NCBI RefSeq assembly: GCF_016412875.1
Contig: NZ_JAEKPD010000018.1
Location: 53,333 to 117,332 of the forward strand
Length of the DNA stretch: 64,000 nucleotides
Source: Palleronia pontilimi
GTDB lineage: Bacteria; Pseudomonadota; Alphaproteobacteria; Rhodobacterales; Rhodobacteraceae
Direction of reading: 5' to 3'
Below the pieces are notes generated by a model that made no database searches, was not told the DNA's origin, and worked only from the letters and a program-made list of their open reading frames with translations. The translations under genes and the position numbers were made by a program. Of the stretch, positions 1 through 7,941 are shown piece by piece (within the stretch, counting starts at the first letter, position 1; each line of letters opens with the position of its first letter).

Positions 1-1
1 C

Positions 2-172
2 ATCATCCCCGGCGTGCTGGCGGGGCTGGCGGCCTACGCGATTTCGCGCCCCGTCATTGCGGCCTATCAGAAGTCGCGCATAAAGCGGCTGAAGAAGAAG
101 TTCGAAAAGCAGCGCCGCGCCGCGCAGACCAGTGCCGCGCGTCGCCTGAAGAAGGAAGCGACCGATGGCTGA
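2..172 (+). CDS. C-terminal end of a DUF2062-like membrane protein (partial)
   Basis: Only the last 56 residues are in the window; the gene starts upstream. The visible part begins with the end of a hydrophobic helix ([15 protein letters not shown]) and continues into a strongly basic tail rich in Lys and Arg, so it is probably an inner-membrane protein with a cytoplasmic tail. Its stop overlaps the pdxJ start by eight bases (ATGGCTGA), which implies translational coupling. In Rhodobacterales a DUF2062 protein commonly precedes pdxJ. The family call rests mainly on that context and on the helix-plus-basic-tail pattern. Confidence 0.55.
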   Translation: MIPGVLAGLAAYAISRPVIAAYQKSRIKRLKKKFEKQRRAAQTSAARRLKKEATDG

Positions 173-908
173 GCACCTGCGACTGGGCGTCAATATCGAC
201 CACGTGGCGACGGTCCGGAACGCGCGCGGAGGCGGTGTGCCCGACCCGGTGCGCGCCGCGAAGCTGGCCGAGGCGTCGGGCGCCGACGGTATCACGGCGC
301 ATCTGCGCGAGGACCGACGCCACATCTCGGACGCCGATATCGAGAACCTGATGGCGGCGCTGACGGTGCCGCTGAACTTCGAGATGGCGGCCACCGACGA
401 GATGCAGGCCATCGCCCTGCGCCACAAGCCCCACGCCGTATGCCTGGTGCCCGAGCGGCGCGAGGAACGCACGACCGAAGGGGGCCTGGAGGTCGCGCGC
501 GAAGAGAACAAGCTGGCGCATTTCATCGCGCCCCTGGCCGAGGCCGGGTGCCGGGTGTCGATCTTCATCGCCGCCGACTGCCGCCAGATCGAGGCCGCGG
601 CGCGCATCGGTGCGCAGGTGGTCGAGCTGCATACCGGCGCTTATTGCGATGCCTTCGCCGAGGGCCGGATGGACGACGCGGCCGCGGAAGTGGCGCGGCT
701 GACCGACATGGCCGCCTTCGCCCATGATCTGGGTCTGGAAGTCCACGCGGGCCACGGCCTGACCTACGACACGGTGCCGCCCATCGCCGCGCTGCCGCAG
801 GTGGTGGAGCTGAACATCGGCCATTTCCTGATCGGCGAGGCGATCTTCCTGGGCCTCGAGCCCGCCATCGCCCGGATGCGCGAAATCATGGACACCGCGC
901 GGGGGTAG
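165..908 (+). CDS. pdxJ: Pyridoxine 5'-phosphate synthase PdxJ
   Basis: 247 residues, the normal family length. PdxJ condenses 1-deoxy-D-xylulose 5-phosphate with 3-amino-2-oxopropyl phosphate to form pyridoxine 5'-phosphate, the last ring-closing step of DXP-dependent vitamin B6 synthesis, in the cytoplasm. The TIM-barrel family motifs are all present: [15 protein letters not shown] near the N-terminus, [10 protein letters not shown] (His46-His53), NFE (Glu73), VELHTG (Glu154) and HAGHGL (His194/His197). The start overlaps the preceding gene's stop. In related genomes pdxJ is usually followed by acpS and lepB; here it is followed by a low-GC islet, so synteny is broken just after its stop. 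Confidence 0.97.
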   Translation: MAEHLRLGVNIDHVATVRNARGGGVPDPVRAAKLAEASGADGITAHLREDRRHISDADIENLMAALTVPLNFEMAATDEMQAIALRHKPHAVCLVPERREERTTEGGLEVAREENKLAHFIAPLAEAGCRVSIFIAADCRQIEAAARIGAQVVELHTGAYCDAFAEGRMDDAAAEVARLTDMAAFAHDLGLEVHAGHGLTYDTVPPIAALPQVVELNIGHFLIGEAIFLGLEPAIARMREIMDTARG

Positions 909-1272
909 GTGGGGACCCGTCGTTGAGGGGCGTTGGTCGGGTATGGGGGGAGCCTGTTCGTTGCGGCCTTAAGCATCGACGTTCTTTGGGGCGGGAAGGA
1001 GGCACTGTTACGAAGAAAACGAATGCCAACAATACGAAGCTAACGTTATTTGCGAAATTCAATGAACTGCATAGACTGCCTGATGGGATTTAAAATGATA
1101 GATGCTTGGTCTCTGAAGCATTTCACGTTTTCTAAGGTTTTGAGTGACTACACTAATTATTGAATACTGGCGCTTTTTGCTTTTTCGAAGTCGCTTAGAT
1201 TGCGGCCTTTCTTGGAGCTGTCAGATACTCGCTCTTCATGCAGGCCGCGATCAGGAAATAGTGGAGTGTGGA
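909..1272. other. Intergenic transition into low-GC islet
   Basis: No gene is recognised here. The first ~90 bases keep the GC-rich character of the chromosome; from about 1010 the sequence becomes AT-rich and stays so through the next gene. An open frame extends upstream of the next gene to 1144, but its extra 43 residues have no ribosome binding site and do not resemble the start of that family, so this stretch is better read as promoter and leader of the 1273 gene. Confidence 0.5.
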
Positions 1273-2298
1273 ATGTTTGCATATACTGATGAAACTGGGC
1301 ACTCAGGAAGGAACATATTTGACAAAAACGAAATTTTTCGACTAGGGAGCATTCTGTCCATTAATGATATTCGTCACCCATGCGAATCTGTAATAGGTCC
1401 GTTTGTTAAAAGAAAGGGAGTGGAAAGGCTGCATGCGAACCAGTGGCAGGACCACGAAATTGCAGAGCTCGGGCAAAATATTTTAGACACGCTTGATGAT
1501 GGAAATAAATGGAATTTCAACATCATGCAGATTCACAAGCCTTATGTCGCTCCGACGAAACTGGTCGACTTGATATTTGATCCCGGTGAAAATTCTGCAG
1601 TTCCGGGAGTGTGGTATTGGGACGAAATGCACAGACACATTCTTTGCCTTATGATGGATGATGCTCTCAATTTTAAAGCGGCAAAGCAATTTTGGACCGC
1701 ATATTTAGCTGATGATATAGATGGCGTTATTTGCACCCTTGGCGAAGTCGAGAGTTTTATTTCGTCAGCTGGTTATCCCAAGCCGTTCAAGTCCGTTGTG
1801 AAGGAAGCGTTCAAGTTTGCCCGCAAATCGCCGGGTAGCTTTACAATGAACGCAACTCGAAAAAGGAAGGGTTATCAGGCGCATACTCCTAACGTTATCG
1901 CATTTACCCAACTTTTTCAGGCCATCCACGAATTTTCAAGAGACACTGGCAGTAAGCCGGAAATTCTCTTTCACGATAAGCAAGATGAATTTCGAAGTGA
2001 GCTCCAAGACACTTACCAATGTTTTGGCGGCGTTGTCATTCAAGACACGTGTGATGGGAGCTGGCCGGACGCAATCTTGGCAGATTATAAAATCGGAGAA
2101 TTAGAGATCCTCCCTTCCGTGGACAATGCAGGATTGCAAGCTGCCGATCTATTGCTGTGGGTAAATCAACGAAGCTCTGATAACGCGGAGATAAATGTCT
2201 TAAAAGATAGGTTGGGCTCACTCGAAAGCCCCTACTACATAGGAAGGGGTATGTCGGAACTAATCGTCGACATACATATGAAACAAAGAGCTCGATAA
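1273..2298 (+). CDS. DUF3800 domain protein
   Basis: 341 residues from the ATG at 1273. The start is chosen because the DUF3800 signature begins at once: MFAYTDETGHSG, with the acidic pair Asp6-Glu7. The second signature GLQAAD is at residues 287-292, followed by LLLW. DUF3800 proteins are predicted metal-dependent, RNase H-like enzymes; they are often found alone or in defence and mobile regions, and no substrate is established. The coding sequence is clearly AT-richer than everything around it and uses different codons, which indicates recent horizontal acquisition. There is no partner gene, integrase or terminal repeat that I can see. A longer start at 1144 is possible but unlikely. Confidence 0.8.
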   Translation: MFAYTDETGHSGRNIFDKNEIFRLGSILSINDIRHPCESVIGPFVKRKGVERLHANQWQDHEIAELGQNILDTLDDGNKWNFNIMQIHKPYVAPTKLVDLIFDPGENSAVPGVWYWDEMHRHILCLMMDDALNFKAAKQFWTAYLADDIDGVICTLGEVESFISSAGYPKPFKSVVKEAFKFARKSPGSFTMNATRKRKGYQAHTPNVIAFTQLFQAIHEFSRDTGSKPEILFHDKQDEFRSELQDTYQCFGGVVIQDTCDGSWPDAILADYKIGELEILPSVDNAGLQAADLLLWVNQRSSDNAEINVLKDRLGSLESPYYIGRGMSELIVDIHMKQRAR

Positions 2299-2452
2299 AA
2301 GCGTCTAGGTAAGATTTGCTACCATCAATCGTGATCCGCGCGATGCGTGCAAGTCTGTTATAGGCCGGAACGAGACTTTCCCACTTGCAACGCAAGACTC
2401 ACTTCAACCCGCTCTCACAAGCGCCCCCAAACCTACCACCGCGCAACCGACC

Positions 2453-2953
2453 CTACCGCAAATCCGGGGGCTCGAGGCCGTCGGTGTCGCCGTGGATGGC
2501 GAATTGGGTGAGGTCGGCGTCGGGTGGCTCGATGGAGCGGAAGCTTTCGCGCACGCCTGCCTCGGTCAGCTCGCGGCTGACGGCCAGCAGGGTGTTGGGG
2601 GCGTGATCCTCGCAAAGCTCGGCCATGTCGCTCAGTTGCTCGCGGGCCACCGGCAGCGCCGCCTCGACCGAGGGCGCGCCGTAATGGCTGGCGAAGTGAT
2701 GCGCCAGCGCGTCGGCCAGCGCCTCGATCTCGGACGGCTGGATCTGCGTCACCGCCACGAAACTGGCGCGGCCGAACGTCTCGATCCCCAGCCAGCCGTT
2801 GGAAAACGCCTGCTTCGCCTTGCCCACCAGATCCCCCTGGGACCAGTCGCTGAACTCGAACCCGCCGGGGATGCACCATTCGCCCGTGCGCGCGGGGCTG
2901 TGGAACACCTGTTGATCGCTTTCGTCGAAATGGATGGCGCGGGCAAGTTTCAT
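2453..2953 (-). CDS. DUF6505 family protein
   Basis: 166 residues starting at MKLARAIHFDESD; the start at 2953 has a GGAG six bases upstream, better than the ATG eight codons earlier. I recognise the family from the conserved opening (MKLARAI..DESD..VFH, EW.IPGGF.F) seen in Rhodobacterales next to formate dehydrogenase accessory genes. No catalytic motif, signal peptide or membrane segment is visible, so it is a soluble cytoplasmic protein of unknown function. It is followed downstream by nothing of the same unit and lies head-to-tail after the cytochrome c gene on the same strand, 61 bases away. The role in formate metabolism is inferred from neighbourhood only. Confidence 0.7.
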   Translation of the reverse strand: MKLARAIHFDESDQQVFHSPARTGEWCIPGGFEFSDWSQGDLVGKAKQAFSNGWLGIETFGRASFVAVTQIQPSEIEALADALAHHFASHYGAPSVEAALPVAREQLSDMAELCEDHAPNTLLAVSRELTEAGVRESFRSIEPPDADLTQFAIHGDTDGLEPPDLR

Positions 2954-3014
2954 GGGGGGCTCCGTGACGGTCTGCATCCCCGATAGCGCGGCCCGCGCCC
3001 GGATGCAAAGCCGC

Positions 3015-3722
3015 CTAGCGCGATTGCAGCGGGGCGCCCAGATCGGCCGGGGGCAGGGTGCCCGCGAAGGCGGCGATGGCCTCGAGGTCGTCCAGCGTCA
3101 TTTCGAGCGGCACGATGGGCGGCGGGTGGCGCGGGTCGAAGGGCGGGGTCACGTCCTTGACCTGGGTGAACGCGCCGTGGGGGGCCAGCGCGTAGAACGC
3201 CTCGAACCGCCCTTGCCAGTTCGGCAGCGTGCGCAGAACCTCGAAGGACGGGGTCGAGCCCAGCCCCTTCATCCGGTTGGTGTCGTCGATGACGTGGCAC
3301 CGGCCGCACAGGTCCATCGCCAGCCGGGCGCCTTTGTCCACGTCGCCCGTGACGCGCGTTTCCGCCTTGGCCTTGCGCACGTCCGTGGCGGCGCTGAACT
3401 GCCCGTCGCCGAACCCCGCGATGGTCCGCTTGCCCACGTCCGAGCGCAGCCAGGCCGCGAAGCGCTCGCCCTCGGGGGCCAGGACTTCCAGAGCCCAGAC
3501 CCGGTCGGGCCCCGCGATCACCGGCGCGCCCGCGTCGCCGAACCGCGCCACGGGGCTGGCGTCGCCCGGGCGCAGGCGCAGCCCGGTCTTCAGCGAAAAG
3601 CGTGGCAGAAGGTGGTCGACCAGCCCCGACGTGGCCAGCGCGTCGGGCACCGCGACCTGCGCCTCCTGCGCGTGCAGGGGGCTTCCGATCAACGCCACCA
3701 GCAGCGCCAGAACCCGGACCAT
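3015..3722 (-). CDS. Secreted binding-protein-like / cytochrome c fusion
   Basis: 235 residues from the ATG at 3722, which has GAGG at a good distance; a GTG four codons upstream is less likely. It begins with a signal peptide (MVRVLALLVALIGSPLHAQ). Residues ~25-115 look like a condensed periplasmic binding protein: ATSGLVDHLLPRFSLKTGL resembles the start of tungstate/molybdate binding proteins, and FAAWLRSDVGKRTIAGF resembles their C-terminal helix, with the middle of the fold missing. The C-terminal part carries one c-type haem site, CGRCH (residues 139-143). It is therefore a periplasmic monohaem protein, probably linked to the formate dehydrogenase island. Sensing or electron transfer are both conceivable; neither is shown. 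Confidence 0.6.
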   Translation of the reverse strand: MVRVLALLVALIGSPLHAQEAQVAVPDALATSGLVDHLLPRFSLKTGLRLRPGDASPVARFGDAGAPVIAGPDRVWALEVLAPEGERFAAWLRSDVGKRTIAGFGDGQFSAATDVRKAKAETRVTGDVDKGARLAMDLCGRCHVIDDTNRMKGLGSTPSFEVLRTLPNWQGRFEAFYALAPHGAFTQVKDVTPPFDPRHPPPIVPLEMTLDDLEAIAAFAGTLPPADLGAPLQSR

Positions 3723-3810
3723 CGCGGACCTCACCGAAACTTCGCTTGCAACGCTAGGGGTGGGCGCATACCCCGGTCAACGATCATTTTCAGCGCGCAG
3801 GGAGACGGCG

Positions 3811-4002
3811 ATGGACGAAGATTTCAACATGTCGATGCGGAAATTCCTCAAGCAGGTGGGCGTCACGTCGCAGCAGGCCATCGAAGAGGCCATGCGCGAC
3901 GCCGACACGGCCGGCAAGGTGTTCAACGCCAAGGTGGTGCTGACCATCGACGGCGTCGATCTTGAGCACGTGGTGACCGGCAAGATCAAGGGCCGGGAAT
4001 GA
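3811..4002 (+). CDS. DUF6494 family small protein
   Basis: 63 residues (MDEDFNMSMRKFLKQVGVTS...), with GGAG seven bases before the ATG at 3811. I recognise it as the DUF6494 family, a small conserved alphaproteobacterial protein found directly upstream of an Mrp/NBP35-type ATPase. No cysteine, membrane segment or signal is present; the predicted pattern is a short helix followed by two strands. Its stop overlaps the start of the Mrp gene (ATGA at 3999), so the two are translationally coupled and probably act together. The function is unknown. Confidence 0.75.
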   Translation: MDEDFNMSMRKFLKQVGVTSQQAIEEAMRDADTAGKVFNAKVVLTIDGVDLEHVVTGKIKGRE

Positions 4003-5063
4003 GCGTCACCCGCGACGACGTCCTTGCGGCGCTGAAGGACATCAAGGATCCGGCCTCGGGCCAGGACATCGTGTCCGCGGGCGTGGTGCGCGCGCTGAAT
4101 GTCGACGGCGACGCGGTGCGCTTCGTGCTGGAAATCGCGCCCTCGGCCGCGCAGGCCTACGAGCCGGTGCGCGCCGATGCGGAGGCCCGCGTGAAGGCGC
4201 TGGGTGTCGGCACCGTGTCGGTGGTGCTGACGGCCCATTCCAAGCCCTCGGCCCCGCCGGACCTGAAAGGCGCGCGCAAGGCCGCCCCCGCGGGCCCCGA
4301 GCCGGTGCCGGGCGTCGACCGCCTGGTCGCCATCGCGTCCGGCAAGGGCGGCGTGGGCAAGTCCACCGTCAGCGCCAACCTGGCCTGCGCGCTGGCCGCC
4401 GAGGGCCGCCGCGTGGGGCTGCTGGACGCCGATGTCTACGGGCCGTCGCAGCCGCGGATGCTGGGCGTGTCGGGTCGCCCCGCCAGCCCCGACGGCAAGA
4501 CCATCCTGCCCATGCGCAATTACGGCGTCACGATGATGTCGATCGGGCTGATGACCAACGAGGGCCAGGCCGTGGTCTGGCGCGGACCCATGCTCATGGG
4601 CGCGTTGCAGCAGATGCTGATGCAGGTGCAGTGGGGGGCACTCGACATTTTGCTGGTGGATCTGCCGCCCGGCACCGGCGACGTGCAGATGACGCTCGCG
4701 CAGAAGGCGCGGCTGGACGGTGCCATCGTGGTCAGCACGCCGCAGGACGTGGCCCTTCTGGACGCGCGCAAGGGCATCGATATGTTCAACCAGCTGAAGA
4801 CGCCGATCTACGGCCTGATCGAGAACATGAGCACCCACATCTGCACCAATTGCGGCCACGAGGAACACATCTTCGGCCATGGCGGCGTCGCGGCCGAGGC
4901 GGAAAAGCTGGGCGTGCCGCTTCTGGCCGAGATCCCGCTGCACCTGGACATCCGCAAGGCCGCCGATGGCGGCGCGCCCATCGTGGTGTCGCAGCCCGAC
5001 AGCCCCCAGGCCCGGGTGTTCCGCGACCTCGCGAAACGGCTGATCGCTGACGGCATCGCATGA
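3999..5063 (+). CDS. mrp: Mrp/ApbC-type iron-sulfur cluster carrier ATPase
   Basis: 354 residues. The N-terminal ~85 residues form a MIP18/DUF59-like domain; the ATPase domain opens with the deviant Walker A GKGGVGKS (residues 115-122), followed by LLDADVYGPSQP and LLVDLPPGTGD. The Cys282-x2-Cys285 pair (CTNC) is where dimeric Mrp/Nbp35 proteins hold a transferable 4Fe-4S cluster. Family members deliver Fe-S clusters to apoproteins in the cytoplasm. It overlaps both neighbours by ATGA, giving a three-gene coupled unit with DUF6494 and the ligase-like protein. Because the formate dehydrogenase and polyferredoxin next door carry many 4Fe-4S clusters, a dedicated maturation role is plausible but inferred. 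Confidence 0.9.
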   Translation: MSVTRDDVLAALKDIKDPASGQDIVSAGVVRALNVDGDAVRFVLEIAPSAAQAYEPVRADAEARVKALGVGTVSVVLTAHSKPSAPPDLKGARKAAPAGPEPVPGVDRLVAIASGKGGVGKSTVSANLACALAAEGRRVGLLDADVYGPSQPRMLGVSGRPASPDGKTILPMRNYGVTMMSIGLMTNEGQAVVWRGPMLMGALQQMLMQVQWGALDILLVDLPPGTGDVQMTLAQKARLDGAIVVSTPQDVALLDARKGIDMFNQLKTPIYGLIENMSTHICTNCGHEEHIFGHGGVAAEAEKLGVPLLAEIPLHLDIRKAADGGAPIVVSQPDSPQARVFRDLAKRLIADGIA

Positions 5064-5758
5064 GCCTGTCGTTACCGCCGCTATTCACCTCCGTGGCGGC
5101 GGACGGCCCGCCGCGCGAGCACGCCGTCGCCCTGGCGCGCGCGGGCTGCGACGGGGGCACGGTGGTGCATGGCAGCGCCGCGGGCACGCTCGAGGCGGCG
5201 ATCGTTTTCGCGCCCGAGACCCCGCTGGCCCACGCCGCCCAGATCCTGCCGGTCTGCGCCGTGGGCTTCCAGAACGCGCTGGGCGCGCTGGCACCGCCCG
5301 AGGTCGCTGTGCACCTGGGCTGGGACGGCGCGATCCGCGTCAATGGCGGGCTTTGCGGCGCGCTGGGACTGGTGGCGCCCGCCGCCGATCCGGCCGCCAT
5401 TCCAGACTGGCTGATCGTCACCCTGTCGCTGGACATGCTGCCCGCCAGCGACGATCCGGGCAGCGATCCGGACCGCACCGCGCTTTACGCCGAGGGCTGC
5501 GGCGACATGGACCCCGACGCGCTGGTCGAGGCTTGGGTGCGGCACACGCTGGTCTGGCTCAACCGCTGGTCCGACGGCGACCTGCGCGCGCTGCACGCCG
5601 AATGGCGCGGCCTGGCGCACGGGCTGAACACCGAGATCACCCAAGGCCATGAGGCCGGCACCTTCCTGGGCGTGGACGAGGATTTCGCCATGCTGCTGAA
5701 GACCGGCGCCGCCACGCGCGCCATCCCGCTCGCCACCCTGGTGGACGTCGCGGATTAG
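5060..5758 (+). CDS. Biotin/lipoate protein ligase-like protein, probably inactive
   Basis: 232 residues, coupled to mrp by an ATGA overlap. The protein resembles the biotin/lipoate ligase family with a C-terminal DUF4444-like tail (EAGTFLGVDEDFAMLL) that is common in alphaproteobacteria. The usual nucleotide loop GRGRxGR is not recognisable (GTVVHGSAAG is in its place), and the segment matching the catalytic lysine region reads WDGAIRVNGGLCGAL with no lysine. The whole protein has a single lysine, close to the C-terminus. It therefore looks like a pseudo-ligase that may bind a protein or cofactor rather than activate biotin or lipoate. Its place between Mrp and the formate dehydrogenase genes suggests a maturation function, which is inference. 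Confidence 0.65.
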   Translation: MSLSLPPLFTSVAADGPPREHAVALARAGCDGGTVVHGSAAGTLEAAIVFAPETPLAHAAQILPVCAVGFQNALGALAPPEVAVHLGWDGAIRVNGGLCGALGLVAPAADPAAIPDWLIVTLSLDMLPASDDPGSDPDRTALYAEGCGDMDPDALVEAWVRHTLVWLNRWSDGDLRALHAEWRGLAHGLNTEITQGHEAGTFLGVDEDFAMLLKTGAATRAIPLATLVDVAD

Positions 5759-5770
5759 GGCGCGTCCCCC

Positions 5771-5797
5771 GTCTTCATCTTTCCATAAATACCTGAG
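5771..5797 (-). repeat. Diverged copy of an intergenic ATATTT/ACAAAGA-type element
   Basis: Read on the minus strand this is CTCAGGTATTTATGGAAAGA followed by TGAAGAC. It resembles two plus-strand intergenic elements at 27946 and 39669 that share CCGGGATATTTG..AGAACAAAGA. It sits between two convergent genes. The match is partial, so this is the weakest of the three copies. Confidence 0.4.
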
Positions 5798-5806
5798 CGT
5801 CCGCTC

Positions 5807-7753
5807 TCAGTGATCCTTGCGGTCGGTATAATAGTCCGCCGTGGTCCGCACGCGGGGCCGCTCGCCTGCCGCGAAGGGGTTGTCCTTCGAGTGATACTGC
5901 GCGTCGATCCGGCAGGTGTCGCACATCTGGATCATCCGCGCGGCTTCGGGCTTGGCGAACATGGAATGCTTGCCCGCCAGCTTCTCGGTGATCTTTTCGA
6001 TGGTGGATTTCACGCCGAATAGTGCTCCACATTCGACGCAGGCGAAGGGCTCTTCCTCGTTCAGTACGACCTGGGTCAGCGCGGTGTCGGTCAGGTTCAG
6101 GCGCGGCTCCAGCGTTATGGCGTCCTCGGGGCAGATATTGGCGCAGAGCCCGCATTGCAGGCAGGCGTCTTCCTGGAACAAAAGCTGCGGCAGGTCCGGG
6201 TTGTCGCCGAGCGCGCCCGACGGGCACAGCGACACGCAGCTCAGGCACAGCGTGCAGGCATCGGTGTCGACCAGGACCGCGCCGTAGGGCGCGGCGTCGG
6301 GCAGGGGGATCGTGTCGGCGTCGGTCAGGGTCTTGGCGGCCAGGCGGGTGATCTGGCGGCGGGTGCCCAGCGGCAGGGCGGGGGCGTGGGTCACGCCGGG
6401 CGCCGCGCCAAGGGCACCCCGCAGGGCGTCGGGGTCGGTCACGTCCAGCAGCTTCAGCGCGTCCGGCCCGGCGATGGCGCAGGCCAGCGCGGCCTCGTGC
6501 TCGGCCGTGGGGCGCTCGGTCCGGGGGGCGAGCAGCAGCGACACGTCGGCGAAGCCCGCGGCCAGCGCGCCCAGCGCCTCGGCATGGCCGAAGGCGTTGA
6601 GCGCGGGCATCTCGAACGGGATCACGTCGGCGGGCAGGCCGGTCCCGTGGCGGGCCAGAAGCGCGATCATCTCGGCCCCGAAATCGGCGTCCACGACCAG
6701 AAGGCGGGGGGCCGCGCCGCCCGCGTCGCGATAGGTCTGGGCCAGCGTGGCCAGGCGGCGGAACACGCTGTCCACCGGCGGCGCGTCGTAGCTGACGGCC
6801 CCCGACGGGCACAGCGACGAGCACGCGCCGCAGCCCGCGCAGATCGCCGGGTCGATGGTGACGTGATCGCCCGATGGCACGATCGCGCCCGTGGGGCAGG
6901 CGTCGAGGCAGCGGGTGCAGCCGGTCTGCTCGGCGCGCGAATGGGCGCAGAGCGCGGGCTCGACCCGGACGTAAAGCGGCTGCTCGAAGGTGCCGACCAT
7001 CTGCGCCGCGTCGAAGACCACGCGCGACACCGCGTCGGGGCGGCCGGGATCGGCGCGCAGGTAGCCTTCGCGCTTCTCGTGGGCCGGGAACAGCGGCGCG
7101 CTGCCGGACAGATCGACGATCAGATCGCAATCGGACCGCGCCCCGTCGCGCGGATCGGACATGGATAGCGCGCCGCGGCCGCCCGCCACCACCTGGCGCA
7201 ACCCGTCGAGCGTCACGCGGAACTGCCCCAGCGCCCCCTGCGCGCCGCGCACCGTGCCGTGGATCACGTCGAAGGCGCGGGTTTCGGGCGGGTCGGCCGC
7301 GTCGGTCAGCAGGCAGGTCACGGCCAGGGTGCCCGACAGCCGCTCGGCCGCGGGCAGGGCCACGTCGGCCGAGCCGATCAGCAGGCAGGTGCCTTCGCTG
7401 ACCACGTCCATGACGCGCGGCGCGGGCAGGGGCAGCAGGGCTTCGGCCATCAGCGCGGCCTGTTTGGGGCCCGCATCCGTGGCCTGGTCGCTCCAGCCCG
7501 CGCGGTCGCGGATGTCGATGCAGGCAGGCTCGGGGGTGCCCAGTTGCTCGGCCAGCGCGTGGAACGTCGCGCGCTCTTGCGCGCAGGCCACGATGACGTC
7601 GCCCGCCTGCATGGCGGCGCCTGCCGCCCCGATTTCTTCGCCGCAGAGGAACCGGTGCACTTTCGAGCAGGGCAGCCCGGTCGCCGCTTCGATTCGGTCG
7701 CGATCGACGCTCTGGGAGCCCAGGCAATCGCAGAGCAGGATGGTTTTCGTCAT
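5807..7753 (-). CDS. Polyferredoxin-type 4Fe-4S protein of the formate dehydrogenase island
   Basis: 648 residues from MTKTILLCDC (start 7753). The first ~260 residues are rich in Cys and look like a heterodisulfide-reductase-related or sensor-like region without a clear family motif. They are followed by ferredoxin clusters: Cys279/282/286 (CTRCLDACP), Cys305/308/311/315 (CAGCGACSSLCP), then CTLCLSCVSLCP and CLQCGLCANICP near residues 495-545. Two CxxC pairs (CVEC, CDTC) at the C-terminus may form a zinc ribbon. There is no signal peptide, so it is cytoplasmic. The same gene precedes DUF3305/DUF3306/torD in formate dehydrogenase clusters of Shewanella and alphaproteobacteria. It probably moves electrons or helps maturation. 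It is transcribed divergently from DUF3305. Confidence 0.85.
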   Translation of the reverse strand: MTKTILLCDCLGSQSVDRDRIEAATGLPCSKVHRFLCGEEIGAAGAAMQAGDVIVACAQERATFHALAEQLGTPEPACIDIRDRAGWSDQATDAGPKQAALMAEALLPLPAPRVMDVVSEGTCLLIGSADVALPAAERLSGTLAVTCLLTDAADPPETRAFDVIHGTVRGAQGALGQFRVTLDGLRQVVAGGRGALSMSDPRDGARSDCDLIVDLSGSAPLFPAHEKREGYLRADPGRPDAVSRVVFDAAQMVGTFEQPLYVRVEPALCAHSRAEQTGCTRCLDACPTGAIVPSGDHVTIDPAICAGCGACSSLCPSGAVSYDAPPVDSVFRRLATLAQTYRDAGGAAPRLLVVDADFGAEMIALLARHGTGLPADVIPFEMPALNAFGHAEALGALAAGFADVSLLLAPRTERPTAEHEAALACAIAGPDALKLLDVTDPDALRGALGAAPGVTHAPALPLGTRRQITRLAAKTLTDADTIPLPDAAPYGAVLVDTDACTLCLSCVSLCPSGALGDNPDLPQLLFQEDACLQCGLCANICPEDAITLEPRLNLTDTALTQVVLNEEEPFACVECGALFGVKSTIEKITEKLAGKHSMFAKPEAARMIQMCDTCRIDAQYHSKDNPFAAGERPRVRTTADYYTDRKDH

Positions 7754-7833
7754 GGCGGCTTTCCCCGAATTTCGGCACGCCACGCTAGGGGCAAAGCGCG
7801 CGGACGGCAATCGCAAGGCACGCAACCGTGAAT

Positions 7834-7849
7834 TACGACCAAGGTCGTA
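7834..7849. promoter_or_regulatory. Perfect palindrome in divergent fdh promoter region
   Basis: TACGACC-AA-GGTCGTA is a perfect 7-bp inverted repeat with a two-base spacer, placed about midway between the divergent starts at 7753 and 7942. Its position fits an operator serving both the polyferredoxin gene and the DUF3305-to-fdhC transcript. The regulator is not identified; no regulator gene lies in this island within the window. Confidence 0.45.
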
Positions 7850-7941
7850 GCTGGACATCCGGTCCGATTAGGTGACAATGGCTTACGTATACCGTCGTGC
7901 CCCGCCAAGGCCGGTCGGACCGCACGCTGGATGGAGGAGTG

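Noticed and set aside
1144..1272. N-terminal extension of the DUF3800 protein
   Set aside because: No ribosome binding site and the family motif starts directly after the ATG at 1273.
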